The notes under the pieces were generated by a model that searched no databases, had not been told where the DNA came from, and saw only the letters and a list, made by a program, of their open reading frames with translations. 8,623 nucleotides of DNA, from positions 1 to 8,623 of the forward strand of contig JAQVQN010000081.1 of assembly GCA_028701555.1 (NCBI GenBank), written 5' to 3'. Positions within the stretch are counted from its first letter, which is position 1. Each line of letters opens with the position of its first letter. Below are positions 1 to 6,687 of the stretch, one piece after another. Source of the DNA: Kiritimatiellia bacterium. Its GTDB lineage: Bacteria > Verrucomicrobiota > Kiritimatiellia > RFP12 > UBA1067. The translations under genes and the position numbers were made by a program.

Positions 1-39
1 TTATGATGACACGATCATTTCATCAGGCAGGCATAAGAG

Positions 40-1254
40 ATGCGCAAAGCGAAAATCAGGCGGATTGAACGAATAGAGCGTTATCTGGTCCGTATCATAC
101 AGGAACCGGGCGCGGACCAGGGGCATCCCTGGCCGGTTCGTTGGCTGCTGGCCTTTTTAAAGGCGGGTGCCTGCGCCTTCAAAGGGGTGGTTCTTTTACG
201 GCTTTTCCTGTACAACTCGGGCATTTTCCGCCGTTATCCTTTGGGATGCCAAGTCATCAGCGTCGGCAACATCACGGCCGGCGGCACGGGCAAGACCCCG
301 GTGGTGGAGATTTTCGCGCGTGAGCTGCAGAAATCCGGGCGCAAGGTGGCGATCCTTAGTCGCGGCTACCGCAAGAAGGAACTGCCTTGGTACCAGCGGC
401 TGTTCCGCGAGTCGATGGAGCCGCCGCGGGTGGTCAGCGACGGCAAACGCCTGCTGCTGGACAGCGATATGGGCGGCGACGAGCCGTACATGCTGGCCAG
501 CAACCTGCCCGGGGTGGTGGTGCTGGTCGACAAGAACCGGGTCAAGAGCGGACGCTATGCGGTCAAGCGTTTCGGCAGCGACACCCTGATCTTGGACGAC
601 GGCTTCCAGTACCAGAAGCTGCGGCACCGTCTTGAGGTGGTGTTGGTGGACAAGACCAATCCCTTCGGGAACGGCTGCATGTTGCCGCGCGGTGTGCTGC
701 GTGAGCCGGTGCGCAATCTCAAACGCGCCGATTTCATATTCATCACCAAGTCAGACGGTAACTCCGCCGAGCTGCGCCAGCGCATACGCGAGTTGAACAC
801 AACGGCAGAGATTATCGAGTGCCGCCACCAGCCGCGTTATCTGCGGAATGTCTTCACAGCGGAGCATTTTCCTCTGGATTGGCTGCAAGGCAAGACCGTG
901 ACCTCGCTGTCGGGCATTGCCGTGCCGCAGAGTTTTGAAAACTCCCTGCGACTGATGGGGGCGAAGGTGATTTATTGCGAGCGTTATGCCGATCATCATC
1001 GCTATAACGCGCAAGAGATTATCGACGCGGTTAACAAGGCCGCCGACATGCGCGCCGACGCCCTGCTGACCACGGAAAAGGACGCGGTGCGTTTTCCCAA
1101 GCTGGAGACTACTCCATTGCCGGTGTTTTATCTGCGGGTTGACATTGAGCTCATAGAAGGCGCGGAGAATTTTCATGAGGCGGTCGAGCACATTTGTTTC
1201 AGGAAGGGCGCGGCGCGTGCGCCGCGCGGCAAGGATGATGTCCAGAAAGCGTGA
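40..1254 (+). CDS. lpxK: Tetraacyldisaccharide 4'-kinase (lipid A biosynthesis)
   Basis: LpxK transfers the gamma-phosphate of ATP to the 4' position of the tetraacylated disaccharide 1-phosphate, giving lipid IVA, at the cytoplasmic face of the inner membrane. Visible motifs: a hydrophobic N-terminal segment (about residues 34-58) that would anchor it to the membrane; the P-loop GGTGKT at 81-86 inside SVGNITAGGTGKTPVV; SRGY at 107-110; GGDEPYMLA at 145-153; the Walker B-like DDGFQY at 186-191; LPRGVLREP at 215-223; the DHH triad at 318-320, matching the family's catalytic-histidine region; and TTEKDAVRF at 344-352. At 404 residues it is longer than the E. coli enzyme (about 330), through a charged N-terminal extension and a basic C-terminal tail; PVC-group homologues, as I recall them, are similarly long. 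Tyr stands where proteobacterial DDGFQH has His. No other in-frame ATG occurs before residue 126. The ATG at 40 is preceded only by a weak AGG-rich stretch. It is first in the visible operon, 6 nt before murJ. Confidence 0.96.
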   Translation: MRKAKIRRIERIERYLVRIIQEPGADQGHPWPVRWLLAFLKAGACAFKGVVLLRLFLYNSGIFRRYPLGCQVISVGNITAGGTGKTPVVEIFARELQKSGRKVAILSRGYRKKELPWYQRLFRESMEPPRVVSDGKRLLLDSDMGGDEPYMLASNLPGVVVLVDKNRVKSGRYAVKRFGSDTLILDDGFQYQKLRHRLEVVLVDKTNPFGNGCMLPRGVLREPVRNLKRADFIFITKSDGNSAELRQRIRELNTTAEIIECRHQPRYLRNVFTAEHFPLDWLQGKTVTSLSGIAVPQSFENSLRLMGAKVIYCERYADHHRYNAQEIIDAVNKAADMRADALLTTEKDAVRFPKLETTPLPVFYLRVDIELIEGAENFHEAVEHICFRKGAARAPRGKDDVQKA

Positions 1255-1260
1255 GACTCT

Positions 1261-2904
1261 GTGACGCAAAGCACGCCACAGTCTGAGAATGCGGTGCAGC
1301 CGCGCGTTTTGCGCTCGGTTTCGGTAGTCAGCATGATGACCGCCGTCAGCCGTGTCTTGGGCTTGGCGCGCGAAGTCGCCATGGCCTATTTCTTCGGAAC
1401 TTCGGCGTTGAAGTCCGCCTTCGACATCGCGTTCGTGGTTCCGAACCTTTTCCGGCGTCTTTTCGGCGAGGGTGCGCTGTCGAGTGCCTTTGTGCCGGTT
1501 TTCAGCGAGACCATGGTGAAGGAGGGTCGTAAGCAGGCCTATGCTTTCGCGCGTCGGCTGATCACTCTGCTGGTGCTGTTTCTCGGCGCGGTCACTCTGG
1601 CCGGGATATTGCTGAGTTATCCGCTGGCAGCGATACTGCCGGCTGAAAGCCGCTGGCTGCTGCCGTTGCCGATGTTGCGCATTATGTTGCCGTACGCTTT
1701 GCTGATATGCGTGGCGGCGCTGGTCTCGGGCATGCTCAACACTCTGGGAAAGTTCGCGATATCCTCGCTGACGCCTTTTCTGTTGAACCTGATTTGGTTG
1801 GCAACTTTGTTCGGCGTGTTTCCCTTCATCCGCGATCTGCCGGAACGGCGGATCATGGTTCTGAGCTGGGCGGTGCTGTTGGCGGGGCTGGCGCAATTGC
1901 TTTTCCAATTGCCGGCTTTGGCGCGTAGCGGTTTTCGCTTCAGCCTCTGCTTCAAAGAGTTGCGCTCCGACCCCAAATTGCTGCGGGTGCTGAGGCTGAT
2001 GGGACCGGCCGCGCTGGGGATAGGTCTGATCCAGATCAACGTTTGCGTGGACAAGATGCTGTCTTTCTGGGCTGACCCCGGGGCGCCCGCAATGCTGGAA
2101 TACGCGGAGCGGCTGATATACCTGCCGCTGGGGATGTTCGGCACGGCCTTCATGACGGTGCTGTTGCCGACTTTCTCTAAGCAGGTTGCATCCGGCGACC
2201 TTGCCGGTATGCGCGGCACACTTGAGCGTGCGATACGGAACTTGGCTGTGATCATGGCGCCATGTTCAGTGGCGCTGGCGGTGCTTTCGTTGCCGATTAT
2301 AGAGTTGATCTATTCGTTCAAGGGCGGGCAGTTCGGTCCGGAAGCGGCGGTGCTCAGTGCGCGGGCACTGGCTGCTTACGCGCCTGGCCTGCTTTTTTTC
2401 AGTTTCCAGAAGGCGGTGATTCCTGCTTTTTACGGCATGCAGGATCTGCGGACGCCGGTGCGGGTCAGTATGTTCGGACTGGCGCTGAACATCACGCTAA
2501 ATGTTACGAGCGTCCTGTTTCTGCCGCACGGTTGGAAGCACGCGGGCATAGCTGGCTCAACGGTAGTCACCAGCATGGTCAACGGGCTGACCTTGGCCGT
2601 GATCCTGCACCGTCGGCATGGTTCGCCCAGGGCGGGCGCGGTGTTGGTGCCTGTGCTAAAATCCGTGGCCTGTGCGCTGTTGATGGCGCTGGCGGCGCGG
2701 GCGGTCTTCGCGGCGTGCGGTGGCGGGTTTATCGGAGCCGTACCGGAAGGCAAGCTCGGGCAGGTCGCAGTGATGACCGTGACGGTCGCGGCGGGTATTG
2801 CGGTATACGGCGGACTGATGGCGCTGGTAAGCCGCGCGGAGTTGGTTGAAATGGCGGGAGAGTTGCTGGGGCGCAAGAAGTTGAGGAGGGGCGGTAATGG
2901 CTAA
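1261..2904 (+). CDS. murJ: Lipid II flippase MurJ (MviN family)
   Basis: MurJ is the polytopic inner-membrane MOP-superfamily protein that moves lipid II from the cytoplasmic to the periplasmic side for peptidoglycan assembly. The 547 residues contain about 14 hydrophobic segments and the family signature near the N-terminus: SRVLGLARE (30-38), then PNLFRRLFGEGALSSAFVPVF (61-81). Arg31, Arg37 and Arg65/66 correspond to cavity arginines important in E. coli MurJ. YAERLIYLPLGMFGTA (281-296) and the following LLPTFSK form the second conserved block, with Arg284. The Asp of the E. coli DAFFVAF segment is Ser52 here, and an Asp sits three residues later (Asp55). The start is GTG, 6 nt after the lpxK stop; the next in-frame ATG at 1333 falls inside the conserved first helix, so the upstream GTG is preferred. 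No clear Shine-Dalgarno precedes it, suggesting coupling to lpxK translation. The C-terminus overlaps murG by 8 nt. Confidence 0.96.
   Translation: MTQSTPQSENAVQPRVLRSVSVVSMMTAVSRVLGLAREVAMAYFFGTSALKSAFDIAFVVPNLFRRLFGEGALSSAFVPVFSETMVKEGRKQAYAFARRLITLLVLFLGAVTLAGILLSYPLAAILPAESRWLLPLPMLRIMLPYALLICVAALVSGMLNTLGKFAISSLTPFLLNLIWLATLFGVFPFIRDLPERRIMVLSWAVLLAGLAQLLFQLPALARSGFRFSLCFKELRSDPKLLRVLRLMGPAALGIGLIQINVCVDKMLSFWADPGAPAMLEYAERLIYLPLGMFGTAFMTVLLPTFSKQVASGDLAGMRGTLERAIRNLAVIMAPCSVALAVLSLPIIELIYSFKGGQFGPEAAVLSARALAAYAPGLLFFSFQKAVIPAFYGMQDLRTPVRVSMFGLALNITLNVTSVLFLPHGWKHAGIAGSTVVTSMVNGLTLAVILHRRHGSPRAGAVLVPVLKSVACALLMALAARAVFAACGGGFIGAVPEGKLGQVAVMTVTVAAGIAVYGGLMALVSRAELVEMAGELLGRKKLRRGGNG
2883..2891 (+). 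promoter_or_regulatory. Strong Shine-Dalgarno for murG inside murJ
   Basis: GAGGAGGGG lies 5 nt before the murG ATG, within the last codons of murJ. It fixes the murG start at 2897 and supports translation of murG from the shared lpxK-murJ-murG message. Confidence 0.8.
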
Positions 2905-3949
2905 AACTTTTGTGGTGGCTTGCGGCGGCACCGGCGGTCATGTTTTTCCAGGGCTGGCCGTGGCCGATGAGTTGGAGCGCAGGGGGCATACGGTCGAGGT
3001 CTGGCTGGCGGGACGCGATATTGAGTCATTTACGGTTGGTGACCGCGAGCGCAAATTGTTCGCGACCGGCATGCGGCAGATATCGCTGCGGACGCTGCCT
3101 GGCGCGTTGCGCTCTGTGTGGCGTTGTCTGGAAAGGTTGAAGGAACTCAATCCCGACGCGCTGCTGGCGATGGGCAGCTACTCAAGTCTGCCCCCGGCCT
3201 TGGCCGCATATATTCGTCGTGTGCCGGTGGTGCTGCACGAAGCCAACGCGGTGCCGGGTAAAGCCGTGGAGGCTCTGTCGCGTTATGCGGCCATGACCGC
3301 CTACAGTTTCGAGGGCACCGAGAAATGGCTGCATGGTCGGCGGGTGTGCCGTACCGGGCTGCCGGTGCGCAATGATCTGTGCGGGTGTGAACGTTTCGGC
3401 GACATCCCGGACGGAAACTTCACTTTCCTTGTGACTGGCGGCAGTCAGGGTGCGCGGCGGGTGAACGAACTGGTCGCGCAGGCGATGTGTTTGTTGAAGC
3501 AGTCTGGTTCGGAAGAGTTTTATGTGATTCACCAGTGCGGTCAGGCTGACGAGCAGCACTTGCGCGAGGTTTACCAAAAGGCGGGAGTTAACGCGCGTAC
3601 ATGTGCTTTCATCCGGGAGATGGGGAGGGCCTACGCCTCGGCTGATTTCGTGATAGCTCGGGCCGGGGCTTCGACTTGTTGCGAGCTTTGTCTTTTGGGC
3701 AAGCCGGCTCTGCTGATACCGCTGCCCGAGGCCAAGCGCAACCACCAGCATCTCAACGCGGCGGCACTGATGCGCGGGGGCGGGGTTGACGAGGGTATCC
3801 AGGGCGAACTTTCAGGGCGTTCGGTCATGCGCTATCTGCAGAACAAGATGAAAGATCCGGAGAAGCTGGCGGCGATGGGCGCGGCGCTCAAGGCCATGGC
3901 CATGCCAGACGCCGCCGTACGCGTGGCCGATGTCATGGAGTCGGTCTAA
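2897..3949 (+). CDS. murG: UDP-N-acetylglucosamine--lipid I N-acetylglucosaminyltransferase MurG
   Basis: MurG adds GlcNAc from UDP-GlcNAc to lipid I to form lipid II on the cytoplasmic face of the inner membrane; its product is the substrate of the upstream-encoded MurJ. It is a two-domain GT-B (GT28) enzyme of 350 residues, the usual length. N-domain: glycine loop GGTGGHVFPGLAVADEL at 10-26, MGSYSSLPPALAA at 92-104, HEANAVPG at 114-121 (HEQNxxxG family motif with Ala for Gln). Linker: TGLPVRNDL (153-161). C-domain: VTGGSQGARRVNE (179-191), then the UDP-GlcNAc site ADFVIARAGASTCCELCLLGKPALLIPLP (249-277), with Glu263 in the place of the uracil/ribose-contacting Glu of the family, and NHQHLNAAAL (282-291). 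The start is set by a strong ribosome-binding site and the 8-nt overlap with murJ. It is the last gene of the envelope operon, followed by a hairpin. Confidence 0.97.
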   Translation: MAKTFVVACGGTGGHVFPGLAVADELERRGHTVEVWLAGRDIESFTVGDRERKLFATGMRQISLRTLPGALRSVWRCLERLKELNPDALLAMGSYSSLPPALAAYIRRVPVVLHEANAVPGKAVEALSRYAAMTAYSFEGTEKWLHGRRVCRTGLPVRNDLCGCERFGDIPDGNFTFLVTGGSQGARRVNELVAQAMCLLKQSGSEEFYVIHQCGQADEQHLREVYQKAGVNARTCAFIREMGRAYASADFVIARAGASTCCELCLLGKPALLIPLPEAKRNHQHLNAAALMRGGGVDEGIQGELSGRSVMRYLQNKMKDPEKLAAMGAALKAMAMPDAAVRVADVMESV

Positions 3950-3968
3950 CGATAATTAAAGCGGCACC

Positions 3969-4011
3969 GGCGATCTTGCAGCCAACAAATAAGGTGCTGC
4001 AAGATTCCGCC
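3969..4011 (+). terminator. Strong hairpin after murG (putative terminator)
   Basis: A perfect 10-bp inverted repeat, ATCTTGCAGC (3973-3982) with GCTGCAAGAT (3996-4005), encloses a 13-nt loop. It is extended by GGCG (3969-3972) pairing with CGCC (4008-4011) across a 2-nt bulge. It begins 20 nt after the murG stop and would close the envelope operon. No U-tract follows, so intrinsic termination is uncertain; it may instead be an RNA stability element or a mark at the left edge of the restriction-modification cassette. Confidence 0.5.
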
Positions 4012-4027
4012 TGGGTTGCTGATTGCA

Positions 4028-4056
4028 TTGACAGACCTTTCCCGGTATCATATACG
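4028..4056 (+). promoter_or_regulatory. Candidate promoter of the restriction-modification operon
   Basis: A consensus -35 hexamer TTGACA (4028-4033) is followed after 17 nt by TATACG (4051-4056, 4 of 6 matches). An overlapping alternative -10, TATCAT (4046-4051, 5 of 6), would use a poor TTGCAT at 4023-4028. Either places transcription start at about 4058-4063, on or just before the ATG at 4061. The mRNA would then be almost leaderless, or translation would begin at the in-frame ATG at 4091. Prediction rests on sequence only. Confidence 0.4.
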
Positions 4057-4060
4057 GCAA

Positions 4061-5623
4061 ATGAACGCAGAGGCGACTACAATCACAGAAATGCCGCCCG
4101 GCTGTAAAGGTGAGGACGCACTCCTTTCCACAGCCGAAGCCCTTCGTGTCCGGTTGTTCGCCACAGTCTCGCTACAGCACCAGAAGGAGTTCGGACAATT
4201 CCTGACACCCCCGCATGTGGCCGACCTTATGGCCGCGATGTTTGCCGTCCGCTCTACTCATGTGCGGTTGCTTGATGCAGGGGCTGGCATCGGCATTTTG
4301 TCTGCGGCTTTCGTCCGTCACCAACTAAAGAGAAAGGTGCCGCCGAAGCGCATTGAGGTGACGGCCTACGAGCTCGATGCGGCACTTGTTAGAAGCATCG
4401 AGCAGACTTACGAAACGTGCCGTAGCGCGTGCCAGCAACGTGGAGTCGAGTTCTCGGCCACGATCCGCAACACGGATTTCATCGCCGAAGCTGCTGAGAT
4501 GCAAAGGCGCGACCTCTTTTCTACTGCGCCGCAGCTCTTCGATGCGGCCATCGTGAATCCCCCGTACGGGAAGCTGCCAGTCACGTCAGAAAACTATCGT
4601 CTCCTACGGGTCGTGGGTGCTGAAACGACGAACCTTTATACTGCCTTCCTGAACCTGATAATCGGGCTGTTGCGTCCCAAGGGCGAACTTGTCGCAATTA
4701 CGCCGCGCAGTTTTTGTAACGGTCCATATTTCAAGCTATTCCGTCAGCGGCTTCTCAAGCAAATGTCGCTCCGCAGGCTCCACGTTTTCGGATCCAGGAC
4801 GGCGGCATTCAAACACGACAATGTGTTGCAGGAAAACATTATTATTCGTGCGGTCAAAAACGCCAAGCCGTCTTCATCGATAATTGTCTCGCAGAGCGGT
4901 GGCGGCGTTGCTGACGCGGTTCGCAGCCGCGCATTTCGAGCGGCAGAAATCGTTTCGCCTACTGACACAGAGGCCTTCATCCACATTCCCACTTGTAAGG
5001 AGCATCTTGCCGCCCGTGCTCAGGTCGCTCGACTGGATAGTACCCTCGATCGCCTCGGCCTCACGGTCTCGACCGGACGGGTCGTGGATTTCAGGGTTCG
5101 TGACCACATCCGGCAGCAACCGGAGGCAGGCACATGTCCGCTGATCTATCCCTGCCACTTTGACCGGTTGTTCGTGACGTGGCCCGCGCTTAAGGGACGT
5201 AAACCCAACGCCATCCGCGAAGATGAGCAGACAAAGCGTCTGGTTATTCCTGCCGCCGTATACGTTTTGACGAAACGATTCACGTCTAAGGAAGAGCGGC
5301 GAAGGGTTGTAGCTTGCATTTATGATCCTAGTCGCATCGGTGCGCAGCAAGTCGGCTTCGAAAACCACCTGAACTACATCCATGCAGGCGGGAAGGGGTT
5401 GGATATGATCATCGCTAAAGGGCTTTGGGCCTACCTCAACTCGTCGGCGCTCGACCTTTACTTCCGGCAGTTCAACGGTCACACCCAAGTCAATGCGACT
5501 GATCTCCGCAACATGCGGTTTCCGACGGAGCGCCAATTGCGCGCGATTGGAGGCCAGATCAGCGATGAGGGCATGGGGCAGGAGGGGGTAGACCAGATTG
5601 TGATTAAGGAGACACAGGCATGA
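4061..5623 (+). CDS. Type II DNA N6-adenine methyltransferase, PstI/BsuBI type (gamma class)
   Basis: The enzyme would methylate adenine in the cassette's recognition site with S-adenosylmethionine, protecting host DNA from the adjacent endonuclease. Counting from the ATG at 4061 (520 residues): motif X-like FGQFLTPP at 44-51; SAM-binding motif I LLDAGAGIG at 70-78; acidic motif II in AYELD, about 102-106; NTDF at 137-140; catalytic motif IV NPPYGK at 166-171. The order X-I-IV with a long C-terminal target-recognition region is the gamma arrangement. FNGHTQVNATDLRNM (471-485) is a block I associate with the PstI/BsuBI methylases, themselves about 500 residues. The open frame reaches back to a TTG at 4016, but that would lie upstream of the candidate promoter and give an overlong protein; ATG 4091 (510 residues) is a real alternative. 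No clear Shine-Dalgarno precedes any candidate. The stop overlaps the endonuclease start (ATGA). GC in sampled lines is lower than in the flanking envelope genes, fitting acquisition by transfer. Confidence 0.93.
   Translation: MNAEATTITEMPPGCKGEDALLSTAEALRVRLFATVSLQHQKEFGQFLTPPHVADLMAAMFAVRSTHVRLLDAGAGIGILSAAFVRHQLKRKVPPKRIEVTAYELDAALVRSIEQTYETCRSACQQRGVEFSATIRNTDFIAEAAEMQRRDLFSTAPQLFDAAIVNPPYGKLPVTSENYRLLRVVGAETTNLYTAFLNLIIGLLRPKGELVAITPRSFCNGPYFKLFRQRLLKQMSLRRLHVFGSRTAAFKHDNVLQENIIIRAVKNAKPSSSIIVSQSGGGVADAVRSRAFRAAEIVSPTDTEAFIHIPTCKEHLAARAQVARLDSTLDRLGLTVSTGRVVDFRVRDHIRQQPEAGTCPLIYPCHFDRLFVTWPALKGRKPNAIREDEQTKRLVIPAAVYVLTKRFTSKEERRRVVACIYDPSRIGAQQVGFENHLNYIHAGGKGLDMIIAKGLWAYLNSSALDLYFRQFNGHTQVNATDLRNMRFPTERQLRAIGGQISDEGMGQEGVDQIVIKETQA
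5606..5612 (+). promoter_or_regulatory. Shine-Dalgarno of the endonuclease gene
   Basis: AAGGAGA lies 7 nt before the ATG at 5620, inside the 3' end of the methyltransferase gene. It contrasts with the absence of a recognisable site for the methyltransferase and supports the start in the ATGA overlap. Confidence 0.7.
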
Positions 5624-6603
5624 GGTTATCGACCGGCAAAGGCAAATTGCGTGGAGTGCGCAAACTCAAAGAAGCCATCTCAATTCTTCGCGAAATAGGT
5701 TTCGGCCCCAAGCAAAGCAACGAGGTCGCCGGATATGTTCTTCTCGCCATGCTTGATCTTGGCCCCTATGACCTATGGGAGAATGCGCATAGCCCTTTGC
5801 GCGGGATCACCCCCATAATTGACTTCGTGGCCGAGAAATACCGGACAAGATATGCACCGAACACCCGCGAGACCATCCGTGACGAAGCGGTTAAATACTT
5901 TGTCGAAGAGGGACTGCTGGTAAAGAATCCTGACAAACCGACACGCCCGACGAACAGCGGCAAGACTGTGTACCAGATTGAGCCAACCGCATTCAACCTG
6001 TGCAGGGCTTTCAAGACCGAAACGTGGGTTGATACTATGACGCGGTATCTTGCCGCCAAGGAAGACATCAAAAGGGATTTGCAGCGTGCACGGCAAATCG
6101 CGCGCATTCCGGTCCGCCTGCCGTTCGGCAAGGCGATTACACTTTCGCCGGGCGGTCAGAATCCGCTGATCAAGGCGTTTATCGAGCAGTTCTGCACACG
6201 GTTTGTGCCGGGTGGCGTGGTTCTTTACGTTGGAGATGCCGAGAACAAGTTCCAGCACTTCGAAACCGAGTACTTCGCCCGTGTAGGCGTACAGATCGAT
6301 TCAGCCTCCAAGATGCCGGATGTAGTCGTTCACGACCCGAAGCGCGGATGGCTGGTCATCTGCGAAGCCGTGACAAGCGCCGGAGTTGTGGACGGAAAGC
6401 GTCGGCGGGAACTCAAGGAGTTGTTCGCAGGATTTCGCAACGGACTTGTTTTCGTCACCGCGTTTGAGGATCGGGGCGCAATGGGCCGTTTTTTGAGCCA
6501 GATATCATGGGAAACTGAAGTGTGGATTGCCGATGACCCTGACCATGTTATCCACTTCAACGGCGAGCGATTCCTTGGCCCATATCCAGACACCGTCAGT
6601 TGA
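5620..6603 (+). CDS. BsuBI/PstI-family Type II restriction endonuclease
   Basis: Predicted to cleave double-stranded DNA at the palindrome protected by the upstream methyltransferase; the family founders PstI and BsuBI cut CTGCAG, so that is the likely but unproven site. The 327 residues match the family size (PstI about 326). The N-terminal half (about 15-150) is helical, with IDFVAEKYRTRYAPNTRETIRDEAV-like content at 67-91 and the VYQIEPTAFNLCRAF segment at 117-131. This resembles the winged-helix-like N-domain of the family. The C-terminal half holds the nuclease core: SPGGQNPLIKAFIEQF (176-191), VLYVGDAENK (201-210), then KMPDVVVHD (231-239) and LVICEAVTSAG (245-255). Asp234 and Glu249 are the likely metal ligands of a PD-(D/E)xK-related centre, followed by KRRRELKEL (260-268). 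The gene appears complete, overlaps the methyltransferase stop by ATGA and is probably translationally coupled, so methylase is made first. It converges on the - strand exported-protein gene. Confidence 0.93.
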   Translation: MRLSTGKGKLRGVRKLKEAISILREIGFGPKQSNEVAGYVLLAMLDLGPYDLWENAHSPLRGITPIIDFVAEKYRTRYAPNTRETIRDEAVKYFVEEGLLVKNPDKPTRPTNSGKTVYQIEPTAFNLCRAFKTETWVDTMTRYLAAKEDIKRDLQRARQIARIPVRLPFGKAITLSPGGQNPLIKAFIEQFCTRFVPGGVVLYVGDAENKFQHFETEYFARVGVQIDSASKMPDVVVHDPKRGWLVICEAVTSAGVVDGKRRRELKELFAGFRNGLVFVTAFEDRGAMGRFLSQISWETEVWIADDPDHVIHFNGERFLGPYPDTVS

Positions 6604-6638
6604 AGCCCAGACGAAGCCGCAGGAATCTTATCCGTTCG

Positions 6639-6680
6639 ATGCGGATATACTGTATGTGACGCCGGGTACATACAACGCAT
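6639..6680. terminator. Inverted repeat between convergent genes
   Basis: TGTATGT (6651-6657) pairs with ACATACA (6668-6674) around a 10-nt loop, and an outer ATGCG (6639-6643) pairs with CGCAT (6676-6680). It lies in the 84-nt gap between the endonuclease stop and the stop of the - strand gene, a position where a bidirectional terminator would be expected. No T-tract is present on either strand, so function is uncertain. Confidence 0.35.
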
Positions 6681-6687
6681 AGCGCTG

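Noticed and set aside
3..76. Short open frames running into the window and overlapping the start of lpxK
   Set aside because: Two frames stay open for about 20 codons at the left edge, but this is too short to assign to a preceding gene.
751..1908. Long open frame (385 codons) on the - strand across lpxK and murJ
   Set aside because: Its product is rich in Gln, Arg and His with no domain, and it lies opposite two unmistakable conserved genes; it is a GC-driven antisense shadow.
4016..4060. TTG start for the methyltransferase
   Set aside because: It lies upstream of the candidate promoter, adjoins the murG hairpin and lengthens the protein beyond the family size.
4874..5536. 220-codon open frame on the - strand inside the methyltransferase gene
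   Set aside because: Antisense to the conserved target-recognition region; no recognisable motif or ribosome-binding site.
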